Positions 16,887 through 24,819 of a stretch of 64,000 nucleotides of DNA are shown here, one piece after another. The DNA comes from Halomonas beimenensis (GTDB taxonomy: Bacteria; Pseudomonadota; Gammaproteobacteria; Pseudomonadales; Halomonadaceae). The position numbers were made by a program, and so were the translations under genes. Location: positions 3,286,001-3,350,000 of the forward strand of contig NZ_CP021435.1 in the NCBI RefSeq assembly GCF_002549795.1, read 5' to 3'. The stretch's first letter is position 1; each line of letters opens with the position of its first letter. The notes under the pieces are model-generated. The model ran no database searches. It was not told the DNA's origin and worked only from the letters and a program-made list of their open reading frames with translations.

Positions 16887-16933
16887 CGACTCATGGGGTG
16901 GTCAGAATTGCCTTGGATGACAGTCGGTTATCG

Positions 16934-16951
16934 TGTCGCTCCGAGGCGACA
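16934..16951. promoter_or_regulatory. GlrR-type operator, distal (exact consensus)
   Basis: TGTC-GCTCCGAGGC-GACA is an exact match to the TGTC-N10-GACA site known for GlrR at enterobacterial glmY. Its centre is about 210 bp upstream of the predicted start. With the proximal site it shares GTCGC and GGCGAC arms. Confidence 0.6.
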
Positions 16952-16991
16952 TCGGTATCGGGAACCGGTGCCGCCTGGCGACAGTCGCCCC

Positions 16992-18314
16992 TCAGGCGAG
17001 GGACTTGATCAGTACCTTGGACTGGCGGGCATGATTGTAGGTATCCCGCTTGAGCGGCGGCAGGTCGGCGAGCTCGGCCTGGCGGAAGCCGTGCTCGAAG
17101 AACCAGTGGGCGGTATGGGTGGTCAGGGCGAACAGCGCCTCGAGGCCACGTTGCCGGGCCAGGCGCTCGACCTCGCCGAGCAACAGGTCGCCCCTCGCCC
17201 CGCCCCGGTAATCGCCGTGCACGGCCACGCAGGCCAGCTCGCCCATGCGAGCGTCCCCGAAGGTATGCAGGGCCGCACAGCCGATCACCATGCCGTCACG
17301 CTCGATGACCACATAGTCGTCGATCTCGTATTCCAGGCGCTCCCGGGAACGGGGCACCAGCATGCCGCGACGTTCCAGGGGCTCGAGCAGCTCCAGCAGC
17401 CCGCCCACGTCGTCGATCTCGGCCCGGCGCAGCTGCTCGTAACGATGCTGGGTGATCATGGTGCCCACCCCGTCCCGGGTGAACAGTTCGCCGAGCAGGG
17501 CGTCATGATCCTGCCAGGACAGCAGGTGGGTGCGAGCCACCCCATGGCGGGCGGCGGCACAGGCCGCCCCCAGGTGACGCGCCAGCTCGCCGCCGGCCGG
17601 GGCGCCGGCCAGGCGTGGCTCCGCCTCGGCCGGGGTCAGCTGGCGGCGTAGCCGGCCGGCCTCGTCGAGCAGGCCCGAGGCCTCGCCCAGCAGGATCAGC
17701 TTGTCGGCCCCCAGGGCGGTGGCGGTATGGCGCGCCACCTCGGCGGCATCCAGGTCGAAGACCTCGCCGGTGCTGGAATAGCCCAAGGGCGGCAGCAGCA
17801 CCAGGGAGCCCTGATCCAGCAGGCCGCGGATGGCGGCCTCGCGCACCCGGCGCACCTCGCCACTGCGGTGGAAGTCGATCCCGTCGCGTACCCCCAGGGG
17901 CTTGGCCATCACCAGATTGCCCGAGACCACCGTCATCTCCACCCCGTGGAGGGGCGTGTTGGGCAGGCCGAGCGACAGGCGCGCCTCCAGCCACAGGCGC
18001 TGCTCGGCGGCCACCCGCTCGACCTCGGCCATGATCGCCTCGTCGGCCACCCAGCGGCCCTGGTGACGCCGCGGCGTGATCCCCGCCCCCACCAGCGCCT
18101 GCTGCACCTGGGGACGAATGCCCAGCACCACCACCAGGCGCACGCCCAGCGTATGCAGCAATGCCAGATCCTGGATGAGCTGCTCGCCGCGCCCCTGCAC
18201 CAGCGCCTCCCCCTCGATCAGGATGACGAAGGTTCGCCCCCGATGGGCATTGATGTAGGGGGAGGAATTGCGGAACCAGTCGACGAAGGGGAAGCGTGTG
18301 TCCAAGAGGCACAC
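16992..18314 (-). CDS. argA: N-acetylglutamate synthase (amino-acid acetyltransferase)
   Basis: Acetylates glutamate with acetyl-CoA, the first step of arginine synthesis. The 440 residues have an amino-acid-kinase-like N-terminal domain (residues about 20-290; YINAHRGRTFVILIEGEAL, LGIRPQVQ, NVVSGN-type VVSGNLVMAKPLGVRDGIDFHRSGEVR) and a C-terminal GNAT domain (ACVAVHGDYRGGARGDLLL, the acetyl-CoA loop). The layout and length match E. coli ArgA closely, so it is the classical two-domain enzyme rather than the short form. The start is uncertain: a GTG at 18314 gives MCLLDTRFPFVDWFRNS, and its ribosome site is weak. The upstream 75 bp leads into a heptamer tandem repeat. Confidence 0.95.
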   Translation of the reverse strand: MCLLDTRFPFVDWFRNSSPYINAHRGRTFVILIEGEALVQGRGEQLIQDLALLHTLGVRLVVVLGIRPQVQQALVGAGITPRRHQGRWVADEAIMAEVERVAAEQRLWLEARLSLGLPNTPLHGVEMTVVSGNLVMAKPLGVRDGIDFHRSGEVRRVREAAIRGLLDQGSLVLLPPLGYSSTGEVFDLDAAEVARHTATALGADKLILLGEASGLLDEAGRLRRQLTPAEAEPRLAGAPAGGELARHLGAACAAARHGVARTHLLSWQDHDALLGELFTRDGVGTMITQHRYEQLRRAEIDDVGGLLELLEPLERRGMLVPRSRERLEYEIDDYVVIERDGMVIGCAALHTFGDARMGELACVAVHGDYRGGARGDLLLGEVERLARQRGLEALFALTTHTAHWFFEHGFRQAELADLPPLKRDTYNHARQSKVLIKSLA

Positions 18315-18388
18315 TCCGGCAGCGGGTGAGGGAAACGGGATAAGGGTTGACTATATCAGAGAGACGAAAACGGCGGCACCATTGCGGT

Positions 18389-18517
18389 GCCGCAAGCCGC
18401 AAGCCGCAAGCCGCAAGCCGCAAGCCGCAAGCCGCAAGCCGCAAGCCGCAAGCCGCAAGCCGCAAGCCGCAAGCCGCAAGCCGCAAGCCGCAAGCCGCAA
18501 GCCGCAAGCCGCAAGCC
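18389..18517 (-). repeat. Heptamer tandem repeat (GCCGCAA)n, about 18.4 copies
   Basis: Eighteen perfect copies of GCCGCAA (TTGCGGC on the other strand) plus three bases. The 7 bp unit gives open frames in all readings, but these are repeat artefacts. The array lies 75 bp upstream of argA and next to the hairpin at 18542-18577. Copy number in such perfect arrays is likely to vary between strains by slippage. The rest of the 18315-18724 gap holds that hairpin, a second heptamer run, and nothing else that I recognise. Confidence 0.97.
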
Positions 18518-18541
18518 AGATGGTGCGCCCCCCAGAAGCGA

Positions 18542-18605
18542 AAGGAACCCCGAAGGCCGCATCCTTCGGGGTTCCTTGTAGCTTGCTCCTTGTAGCTTGT
18601 AGCTG
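18542..18605. terminator. Strong bidirectional hairpin with adjoining TTGTAGC heptamer run
   Basis: AAGGAACCCCGAAGG (18542-18556) pairs perfectly with CCTTCGGGGTTCCTT (18563-18577): 15 bp, 6 nt loop. It lies past the pit stop and would end pit transcription. On its right flank the plus strand continues as a degenerate heptamer run TTGTAGC TTGCTCC TTGTAGC TTGTAGC, and on its left is the GCCGCAA array, whose complement has the same TTGCGGC form. So heptamers flank the hairpin in inverted orientation. Confidence 0.8.
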
Positions 18606-18724
18606 CCCGAGAGTCACTTGCTACTCGGCGCTCGGCGCCGATTTGACGCCGGCACGAGGCAGGCCTTCCAGCACGCCGGATGCGCCCGCTGCGCGGGCTT
18701 ATCCGGCCTACGGCTCGGCGCCGA

Positions 18725-19990
18725 TCAGCCGAACATCCCCTTGAACATGAAGAAGAACATGATCGCCAGGCCGGCGCCGGCCGGCAGGGTGATCAGCCAG
18801 GACATCACGATGGTGCCGATGACGCGCAGGTTCAGCGCCGCCATGCCGCGGGCCAGGCCCACCCCGAGCACCGCCCCGACCAGGGTGTGGGTGGTGGAGA
18901 TCGGCAGGCCGGTACCCGAGGCCAGTACCACGGTGGTGGCGGCGGCCAGGGTAGCGGCGAAGCCCCGGCTCGGGGTCAACTCGGTGATGCCGGTGCCCAC
19001 GGTGGCGATGACCTTGTGGCCGTAGGTGACCAGGCCGACGACGATGCCGCCGCCGCCCAGCACCAGCACCCACCAGGGCACCAGGGAGGCGCCTTCGACG
19101 CCGCCGTTGCTGTTCACCACGCTGATCACCGCGGCCAGCGGGCCGACGGCATTGGCCACGTCGTTGGAACCGTGGGCGAAGGCCATGGCGCAGGCGGTGA
19201 ACAGCATCAGCACGCCGAACACGCGTTCCACCCCGCCGAAGCCGAAGGTGTCGTCCTGGCGCTTCTCGGTGCCGACGCGGCGCTCGAGCAACCCGCCAAG
19301 CAGCATCACGCCGAAGCCCAGCACGATGGCGTACAGCAGGCTTTCCCCGAAGCCCAGGTCGAGGCCGACGTGCTTGAGGCCCTTGGTCAGGGTGACCATG
19401 GCGACGATGAAGCCGACCAGGAAGACGTACATCGGCACGTAGCGCTTGGCCGCGGCCAGGGGATCGCGGTTCTCGAAGATCAGGTGCTGGACCGACTTGA
19501 ACAGCATGAAGGCGATGGTCCCGGACATCAGCGGGGACACCACCCAGCTGGCGGCGATCTGGCTGACCTTGGTCCAGCCGATGGCCTCGAGGCCGAGCCC
19601 GGCCATGGCGAAGCCGACGATGGCGCCGACGATGGAGTGGGTGGTGGAGACCGGCCAGCCCCGCATGGAGGCGATCAGCAGCCAGGTCGCCGCCGCCAGC
19701 AGGGAGGCCAGCATGCCATAGACCAGCAGCTGGGGGTCGTCCTGGAGCAGGGCCGGGTCGATGATCCCCTTGCGGATCGTCTGGGTGACCTCGCCGCCCG
19801 CCAGCCAGGCGCCGAGGAACTCGAAGATGACGGCGATGAGGATCGCCTGCTTGATGGTGATGGCCTTGGACCCCACCGAGGTGCCCATGGCGTTGGCCAC
19901 GTCGTTGGCGCCCACGCCCCAGGCCATGAAGAAGCCGAAGGCACAGGCCAGCAGGATGAAGATGTCACCGTATTGCGCGATGATCGACAT
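18725..19990 (-). CDS. Inorganic phosphate transporter, PiT family
   Basis: Low-affinity phosphate (metal-phosphate) symporter in the inner membrane, 421 residues with about ten membrane segments. The two internal PiT signatures are present: GANDVANAMGTSVGS near residue 27 and GSNDVANAVGPLAAV in the second half, each followed by a PVSTTHSIVGA / PISTTHTLVGA repeat that marks the inverted-repeat architecture. The upstream gene on the same strand, 59 bp away, encodes the DUF47 partner usually paired with Pit. Whether it works by H+ or Na+ cannot be told from sequence. Confidence 0.94.
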   Translation of the reverse strand: MSIIAQYGDIFILLACAFGFFMAWGVGANDVANAMGTSVGSKAITIKQAILIAVIFEFLGAWLAGGEVTQTIRKGIIDPALLQDDPQLLVYGMLASLLAAATWLLIASMRGWPVSTTHSIVGAIVGFAMAGLGLEAIGWTKVSQIAASWVVSPLMSGTIAFMLFKSVQHLIFENRDPLAAAKRYVPMYVFLVGFIVAMVTLTKGLKHVGLDLGFGESLLYAIVLGFGVMLLGGLLERRVGTEKRQDDTFGFGGVERVFGVLMLFTACAMAFAHGSNDVANAVGPLAAVISVVNSNGGVEGASLVPWWVLVLGGGGIVVGLVTYGHKVIATVGTGITELTPSRGFAATLAAATTVVLASGTGLPISTTHTLVGAVLGVGLARGMAALNLRVIGTIVMSWLITLPAGAGLAIMFFFMFKGMFG

Positions 19991-20049
19991 AGGACGGTGT
20001 CCCTTTTCCGGTCAGAAGGTGGCGGTTGATGGCTCGGGGGATGGCCCGG

Positions 20050-20730
20050 TCAGTTGGCCGTCATGATCTGAAGGCGGCTGCCGACGCGTTCGGCGCGGTC
20101 GGACAGTTCACCGACCCAGTCGATGATCTTGTAGAGGAACATCACGTCCACCGGCGGAAGGCGATCCTCCAGCTCGAAGAGCTGGCGCCGGATGGCGATC
20201 TGCTGGTCGTCGGCCTGGTGCTCGAGGACGTGCAGCTCGCGGATCAGCTTCTGCATGACGTCGGAGACGTTGCGACCGAAGCCGGACTCGAGCAGGTCCT
20301 TGAGCTCCTCCAGGGCCTCGCGAGCCTGGCCGACGCAGGCCACGGAGGTCTGCATGTAGTCGCGCATCGGCTGGGCCAGCTCCTCGGGCACCTGCATCTT
20401 GCGACCGAGCATGATGCCGGTGATGTCGCGGGCCTTGTTGGCGATCTTGTCCTGGACGCTGATCAGGTCCAGGAGGTCGGAGCGCGACACCGGCAGGAAG
20501 AGGGTGTTCGGCAGGTTGAGGCGCAGCTCGGTCTTGAGCTCGTCGGCCTCGTGCTCGAGACGGGTGATGGTCTCACGGTGCTCGGCGGCTTCCTGCCAGT
20601 CGCCCTTGAGGGTAGCCTCGAAGAACGGCAGGAGCGCCTCGGCACAGTCGTTGACCTTGACGATATGCGCCAGCAGGGGCTGGAATGGCGAGCGACCGAA
20701 CATCGCGGAGAAGGGATTGGATGTCACCAT
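20050..20730 (-). CDS. PhoU-like DUF47 (TIGR00153) protein, Pit partner
   Basis: A 226-residue all-helical protein related to PhoU. Members are encoded beside Pit transporters and are thought to modulate transport by binding metals through acidic/His clusters. Visible features are FGRSPFQPLLAHIVKVNDCAEALLPFF at the start, a three-helix-like repeat with EHEADELK and a second with VLEHQADDQQIAIRRQLFE, and the conserved end DWVGELSDRAERVGSRLQI. ATG at 20730 (MVTSNPFSAMFG) was preferred to one at 20745 because the family starts there. The gene is 59 bp upstream of pit and probably forms an operon with it. Confidence 0.9.
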   Translation of the reverse strand: MVTSNPFSAMFGRSPFQPLLAHIVKVNDCAEALLPFFEATLKGDWQEAAEHRETITRLEHEADELKTELRLNLPNTLFLPVSRSDLLDLISVQDKIANKARDITGIMLGRKMQVPEELAQPMRDYMQTSVACVGQAREALEELKDLLESGFGRNVSDVMQKLIRELHVLEHQADDQQIAIRRQLFELEDRLPPVDVMFLYKIIDWVGELSDRAERVGSRLQIMTAN

Positions 20731-20762
20731 GGGGCATCTGGGCACTGGGAAATGGCGGCGAC

Positions 20763-20826
20763 AGTATAGAGATCCCCCGGGCCGCCGTCATGAAAAATTC
20801 ATCTAATCTTCATCCCATCGACATAA
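20763..20826 (-). promoter_or_regulatory. Promoter of DUF47-pit with Pho-box-like 11 bp repeats
   Basis: A minus-strand -10 TATACT is at 20763-20768. From 20787, where a -35 would lie, four 7-mers recur every 11 bp on the plus strand: GTCATGA, TTCATCT, TTCATCC and GACATAA, separated by 4 bp. This is the spacing of PhoB half-sites (CTGTCAT-N4-CTGTCAT). However the repeats point toward the CYTH gene, whose start at 20839 is too close for a promoter, and they are inverted relative to the pit promoter, so PhoB control is only a possibility. Confidence 0.35.
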
Positions 20827-20838
20827 GGCGGCCCGTTC

Positions 20839-21708
20839 ATGGCACACGAGATCGAACTCAAGCTGGCCCTCGGGCCTACCGGCCCGGACGCCCTGCGTCA
20901 CCATCCCCGGCTGGCCGGCCGGCCCCCCCGCACGACCCGCCTGGGCAACACCTACTTCGATACCCCCGACGGCGAGCTGGAGGCCGCACGCATGGCGCTG
21001 CGCCTGCGTCATGACGACACCCGGCTGGTCCAGACCCTCAAGACCAGCGGCCAGGGCGGCGGCGGGCTGTCGAGCCGGGGCGAGTGGGAGTGGGAGGTGA
21101 TGGGGCCGGGCCTCGACCTGGCGCGCCTCGCCGACCTGCCGCCCTTGCAGGCGCTCGGCGAGGGCGTGCTGGGCCGCCTGCTGCCGCGCTTCTCCACCGA
21201 TTTCTCCCGGGAGACCTGGTGGCTGGAGGACGAGGCCGCCACCATCGAGGTGGCCCTGGACATCGGCGAGATCCGCGCCGACGAGCACAGCACGAGCATT
21301 CGCGAGCTGGAGCTCGAGCTCAAGGCCGGCGACGCGGCGGCCGTGCTCGACCTGGCCGAGAGCCTGGCGGAGACGGTGCCGTTGCGCCCCTCGGACACCA
21401 GCAAGGCCGCCCGGGGCGCCGCCCTGCTCGCCGGCCGCTGGACGTTGCCGGAAGGCGGCACGGCCAGCGCCTGGCTGCATCGCGCCGTGGTGGCCCTGGA
21501 CGCCCTGGCCGACACCGGCGAGGACGCCTGGCGCGATGCGGCCCGGGAGGCCTTCCGGCGCCTGGCCGAGACCACGGAGGGTGCGGCCGGCGAGGACGCT
21601 CGCCGGCTGGCCAAGGCCCTGGAGCAGCCCCACTGGTTGACCGAGGCCTTCGGCCGAGACGCCCTGGCCCTGGCGCGACGCCTGCCGGGACGGGTCGCGC
21701 TGGGCTGA
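20839..21708 (+). CDS. CYTH domain protein, probable inorganic triphosphatase
   Basis: A 289-residue protein starting with the CYTH signature E-I-E-L-K-L (MAHEIELKLAL). Further tunnel residues appear as NTYFDTPDGELEAARMALRLR, VQTLKTSG, EWEWEV and ELELELKAGD; the alternating charged residues line a triphosphate tunnel. The C-terminal part from about residue 200 is a short helical CHAD-like remnant. Bacterial CYTH proteins of the YgiF type hydrolyse inorganic triphosphate with metal ions in the cytoplasm. It is divergent from the DUF47-pit pair, which also deals with phosphate. ATG at 20839 has AAGGCGG upstream. The stop lies 22 bp before the channel gene, so the two may be co-transcribed. Confidence 0.85.
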   Translation: MAHEIELKLALGPTGPDALRHHPRLAGRPPRTTRLGNTYFDTPDGELEAARMALRLRHDDTRLVQTLKTSGQGGGGLSSRGEWEWEVMGPGLDLARLADLPPLQALGEGVLGRLLPRFSTDFSRETWWLEDEAATIEVALDIGEIRADEHSTSIRELELELKAGDAAAVLDLAESLAETVPLRPSDTSKAARGAALLAGRWTLPEGGTASAWLHRAVVALDALADTGEDAWRDAAREAFRRLAETTEGAAGEDARRLAKALEQPHWLTEAFGRDALALARRLPGRVALG

Positions 21709-21730
21709 GCCACCGACCAAGGACCCTGCC

Positions 21731-22642
21731 GTGAACCACGAGCATCTCAAGCCCGCCGCGGAGGGCCTGCGCACGCGGGTCTTCCAGATCATCTTCGAGT
21801 CCGACACGCCGCTGGCCAAGGGCTTCGACATCGCCCTGATCGGGGCGATCCTCACCAGCGTGCTGGTGGTGATGCTGGAGAGCATCCCCAGCCTGCGGAC
21901 CGACTACGGTACCTGGTTCATCCGCCTGGAGTGGGGCTTCACCCTGCTGTTCACCTTCGAGCTGGCGGTGCGCCTGTACTGCCTGGAGCGCCCCTGGCAG
22001 TACCTCAGGAGCTTCTACGGCATCATCGACCTGGTGGCCATCCTGCCCACCTGGCTGGCCCTGGTCCTGCCGGGGGCGCAATCCCTGGTGGTGGTGCGCC
22101 TGCTGCGCACCCTGCGCATCTTCCGGGTGCTGCGGCTGATGGAATTCGTCGGCGAGGGCCGGCTGCTGATCGGGGCGCTGGTCCGCAGCAGCCACCAGAT
22201 CTTCCTCTTCCTGTTCACCGTCTTCATGCTGGTGACCATCTTCGCCTCCCTGGTCTACCTGATCGAGCCCGAGGAAGCCGGCTTCACCAGCATCCCCACC
22301 GCCATCTACTGGGCCGTGGTGACCCTGACCACGGTGGGCTACGGCGACATCACCCCGGTGACCCCGCTGGGCCAGGCGATCTCGGTGATGGTGATGCTGA
22401 TCGGCTACTCGATCATCGCCGTGCCGACCGGGGTGTTCTCCGCCGAGGTGATCCGCTCGATCCGCGCCGACCGCTATTCCGACGAGGCCTGCCCGGGCTG
22501 CGGCTACGACCGCCACGAGAAGGACGCCCGCTACTGCCTGCGCTGCGGCACCTGGTTGGACGAGGATACGCAGGATCCGCGCCTCGAGGGGGCGTCCGGA
22601 GAGGACGACGACGGGGAAGGGACACCGCCGGACGCCTCCTGA
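21731..22642 (+). CDS. Voltage-gated potassium channel family ion transporter with C-terminal zinc ribbon
   Basis: A 303-residue inner-membrane channel of the six-helix Kv type. S1 starts near residue 30, S4 is VVVRLLRTLRIFRVLRLMEF with regularly spaced Arg, and the pore loop carries the K+ filter TVGYGD, followed by S6 (ISVMVMLIGYSIIAVPTGVFS). After S6 an unusual cytosolic tail holds two CxxC pairs (CPGCGYDRHEKDARYCLRCGTW), a zinc-ribbon pattern, and an acidic end. The start is a GTG at 21731. Such channels set membrane potential or K+ flux, which matters in a salt-adapted cell. The ligand for the zinc-ribbon tail is unknown. Confidence 0.9.
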   Translation: MNHEHLKPAAEGLRTRVFQIIFESDTPLAKGFDIALIGAILTSVLVVMLESIPSLRTDYGTWFIRLEWGFTLLFTFELAVRLYCLERPWQYLRSFYGIIDLVAILPTWLALVLPGAQSLVVVRLLRTLRIFRVLRLMEFVGEGRLLIGALVRSSHQIFLFLFTVFMLVTIFASLVYLIEPEEAGFTSIPTAIYWAVVTLTTVGYGDITPVTPLGQAISVMVMLIGYSIIAVPTGVFSAEVIRSIRADRYSDEACPGCGYDRHEKDARYCLRCGTWLDEDTQDPRLEGASGEDDDGEGTPPDAS

Positions 22643-22658
22643 TCCGGCGGTGCAGGAC

Positions 22659-23282
22659 TCACTCCTGGAAGGGCGCGACGTCCCCCCGGCCCTCGCGGAC
22701 CACCCTGGGCGGCAGCTCGCGCAGGTCGATGACGCTGGTCGGCTCGAGATGACAGGCCCCGCCGTCGATGATCAGGTCCAGGTGGGCCCCGTAGCGGTCG
22801 CGGATGTCCTCGGCGTCGGTCATCGGCAGGGCCTCGTCCTCGGGGATCAGGGTCACGCTCATCAGCGGCTCGCCCAGGGCGTCGAGCAGCGACCGGGTGA
22901 TCTGGTGGTCCGGCACCCGCACGCCGATGGAGCGCCGCTTGGGATGCAGCAGCAGCCGGGGCACCTCGGTGGTGGCCTGGAGGATGAAGGTGTAGGGCCC
23001 GGGGGTGTGGGCCTTGAGCAGGCGAAAGACGGCGTTGTCCACCTTGGCATAGGTCCCGATCTCGGACAGGTCCGAGCACACCAGGGTGAAGTTGTGCTTG
23101 TCATCCAGGGCCCGCAGCCACTTGATGCGTTCCACGGCCTTCTTGTCCCCCAGGTGGCAGCCGAGGGCATAGCCGGAGTCGGTGGGATAGGCGATCACGC
23201 CGCCGTCGCGGATGATCTGCACCGCCCGGTCGATGAGGCGCTTCTGGGGGTTGTCGGGATGGATCTGGAAGAACTGGCTCAT
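22659..23282 (-). CDS. yciO: YciO, Sua5/YrdC family protein
   Basis: A 207-residue single-domain protein of the Sua5/YrdC/YciO family, the length of E. coli YciO. It has the conserved start GGVIAYPTDSGYALGCHLGDKKAVERIKWLRALD, the KRRSIGVRVPDH segment and TSVIDLR at the C-terminus, the last being typical of the family's nucleotide-binding fold. Related TsaC/Sua5 proteins make threonylcarbamoyl-AMP for tRNA t6A; YciO has been placed as a paralogue whose role is less settled. The 35 bp gap to the PHP gene upstream on the same strand repeats the yciO/yciV neighbourhood seen in E. coli. ATG at 23282. Confidence 0.9.
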   Translation of the reverse strand: MSQFFQIHPDNPQKRLIDRAVQIIRDGGVIAYPTDSGYALGCHLGDKKAVERIKWLRALDDKHNFTLVCSDLSEIGTYAKVDNAVFRLLKAHTPGPYTFILQATTEVPRLLLHPKRRSIGVRVPDHQITRSLLDALGEPLMSVTLIPEDEALPMTDAEDIRDRYGAHLDLIIDGGACHLEPTSVIDLRELPPRVVREGRGDVAPFQE

Positions 23283-23317
23283 GGGCGCTCCCTGTTCTCG
23301 ATCGTGAAAGGTGGGCC

Positions 23318-24226
23318 TCAGGCCGCGGGGGTCGCCTCGCCGCGCCAGGCGGCCAGGCGCGGATGGGTCCAGACCGGGGCCACCGCGGTGCGCGGCACCG
23401 GGCTCATGGTTCCCGGCGACAGGTGGCCACCGGGGAAGTGGAAGTCGCTGCCCACCGAGGCCAGCAGGTCCCGCTCCTGGAGCTGACGGGCCAGGTCCCG
23501 CGTGACGTCGGGATTCTGGAAACCGCTGACCAGCTCGGCGGCCTGGCCCCCGGCCTCGCGGAAATCGTCCAGCAAGAGGCCGCGCTTGCGCCGGGTGAGC
23601 TTGTGTCGCAGGGGATGCGCGAGCACGGCCACCCCGCCGGCCGCCAGGATCCAGGCCACCGCCTCGGAGAGGTAGGGCCAGTGGGCCTTGACGTCGCCGA
23701 CCTTGCCGTTGCCCAGGTACTTGGCGAAGGCCGCCGCGGTGTCCGGGACCAGCCCCGCCGCCACCAGGGCTCGGGCGAAGTCGGGACGCCCCAGGGGACG
23801 GTCCGATCCCGCCTGCGCCCGGGCGCGGGCCAGGGCATCGTCGAGGCCGATCTTCTCCAGCCGCTCGGCGATCGTCGCCGAGCGGCGCTCCCGGGCCTCG
23901 GCCTGGGCGACGAGACCGTCGCGCAGCCGCCCCCGGGGCCCCTCCGGCAGCAGCCCCACCACGTGGATATTGATGCCCCGCCACTGGGTGGAGAGTTCGG
24001 TGGCGGGCAGCACCGCGACCCCCGCCAAGGCCCCGGCCTGCCGGGCCGCGGCGACGCCTGCCATGGTGTCATGGTCGGTCAGCGCGATATGGGTCAGGCC
24101 CCGCTGGCCGCATAGCCGCACCAGGGCCTCGGGCGGGAGAGCCCCGTCCGAGGCGGTGGAATGCATGTGCAGGTCGATGGTGAGGGGCTCGCCCTCGAAG
24201 CGCACGGGAAGTGCTGTCATTGGCAT
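23318..24226 (-). CDS. rnm: PHP-domain phosphoesterase, RNase AM (YciV/TrpH) type
   Basis: About 302 residues of a PHP-domain metal-dependent phosphoesterase. The metal-binding motifs are visible in order: DLHMHSTASDG, LTDHDTMAGV, a Glu in LPATELSTQ, HVVGLLP, VAVLAHPLRHK and the final SDFHFPG. E. coli YciV (RNase AM) digests 3',5'-bis-phosphates and trims 5' ends of rRNA and RNA fragments. I took the ATG at 24226 (MPMTALPVRF); alternatives are ATG 24220 and ATG 24262, none with a good ribosome site. It stands upstream of yciO on the same strand and is divergent from yciI. Confidence 0.88.
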   Translation of the reverse strand: MPMTALPVRFEGEPLTIDLHMHSTASDGALPPEALVRLCGQRGLTHIALTDHDTMAGVAAARQAGALAGVAVLPATELSTQWRGINIHVVGLLPEGPRGRLRDGLVAQAEARERRSATIAERLEKIGLDDALARARAQAGSDRPLGRPDFARALVAAGLVPDTAAAFAKYLGNGKVGDVKAHWPYLSEAVAWILAAGGVAVLAHPLRHKLTRRKRGLLLDDFREAGGQAAELVSGFQNPDVTRDLARQLQERDLLASVGSDFHFPGGHLSPGTMSPVPRTAVAPVWTHPRLAAWRGEATPAA

Positions 24227-24510
24227 GACGCCGGCAGGTGACTTTGTCAGAATAGCGTCCATGGTGCTCGCCCGACCCACCCCGGTCAACCGAGCCCGCT
24301 CGCCCAGGCGGCGCGAGCCGCCTTCTCCCGGCAAGCCCTCATGCCGGGTGACTCGCGGCACAGGGACGTGCCGCCGCCGGCCATCAGGCCGGCGCGAGCC
24401 CGCGACCCGCCGTCAGATCCAGGCCTCTGCGCCCGTGTGGCGCGGGCGACGATCCAAGCGGCCAGGACGGCCGACTGGTTCGACAGGTCAATAGCCGAGG
24501 ACATCCCGAG

Positions 24511-24810
24511 ATGCTCTACGCCATCATCAGTGAAGATGCGAACGACAGCCTGGAGCGGCGTCTGGCCGCCCGTCCCGACCACCTGGCTCGCCTCGAGCAG
24601 CTGCGTGACGAGGGGCGCCTGGTCCTGGCCGGCCCCCATCCGGCCATCGACAGCGAGACCCCCGGCGAGGCCGGGTTCACCGGCAGCCTGGTGGTCGCCG
24701 AGTTCGAGGACCAGGCCAGCGCCCAGGCCTGGGCCGACGCCGATCCCTATGTCATCGCCGGCGTCTACGCCAGGGTGGTGGTGAAGCCCTTCAAGAAGGT
24801 TCTGCCCTAG
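24511..24810 (+). CDS. yciI: YciI family protein
   Basis: A 99-residue ferredoxin-like-fold protein of the YciI family, the same length as the E. coli protein. It starts [31 protein letters not shown] and carries the family's conserved His (RPDHLARL) and Asp ([12 protein letters not shown]) plus the [11 protein letters not shown] strand. The active site of this fold has been compared to dehalogenase-like or muconolactone isomerase enzymes, but the cellular reaction is not established. The gene is divergent from the PHP gene. The 3' end runs straight into a dispersed repeat copy at 24820. Confidence 0.92.
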   Translation: MLYAIISEDANDSLERRLAARPDHLARLEQLRDEGRLVLAGPHPAIDSETPGEAGFTGSLVVAEFEDQASAQAWADADPYVIAGVYARVVVKPFKKVLP

Positions 24811-24819
24811 GGCAGCGTC

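Noticed and set aside
18389..18517. Possible CRISPR array
   Set aside because: The repeat is a continuous 7 bp tandem with no spacers, and no cas genes are present.
18268..18744. Open frames encoding repeated Gln-Ala-Ala-Ser-Arg-Lys-Pro residues
   Set aside because: They are readings through the 7 bp GCCGCAA tandem repeat; every frame gives a 7-residue peptide repeat and none has a ribosome site or family match.
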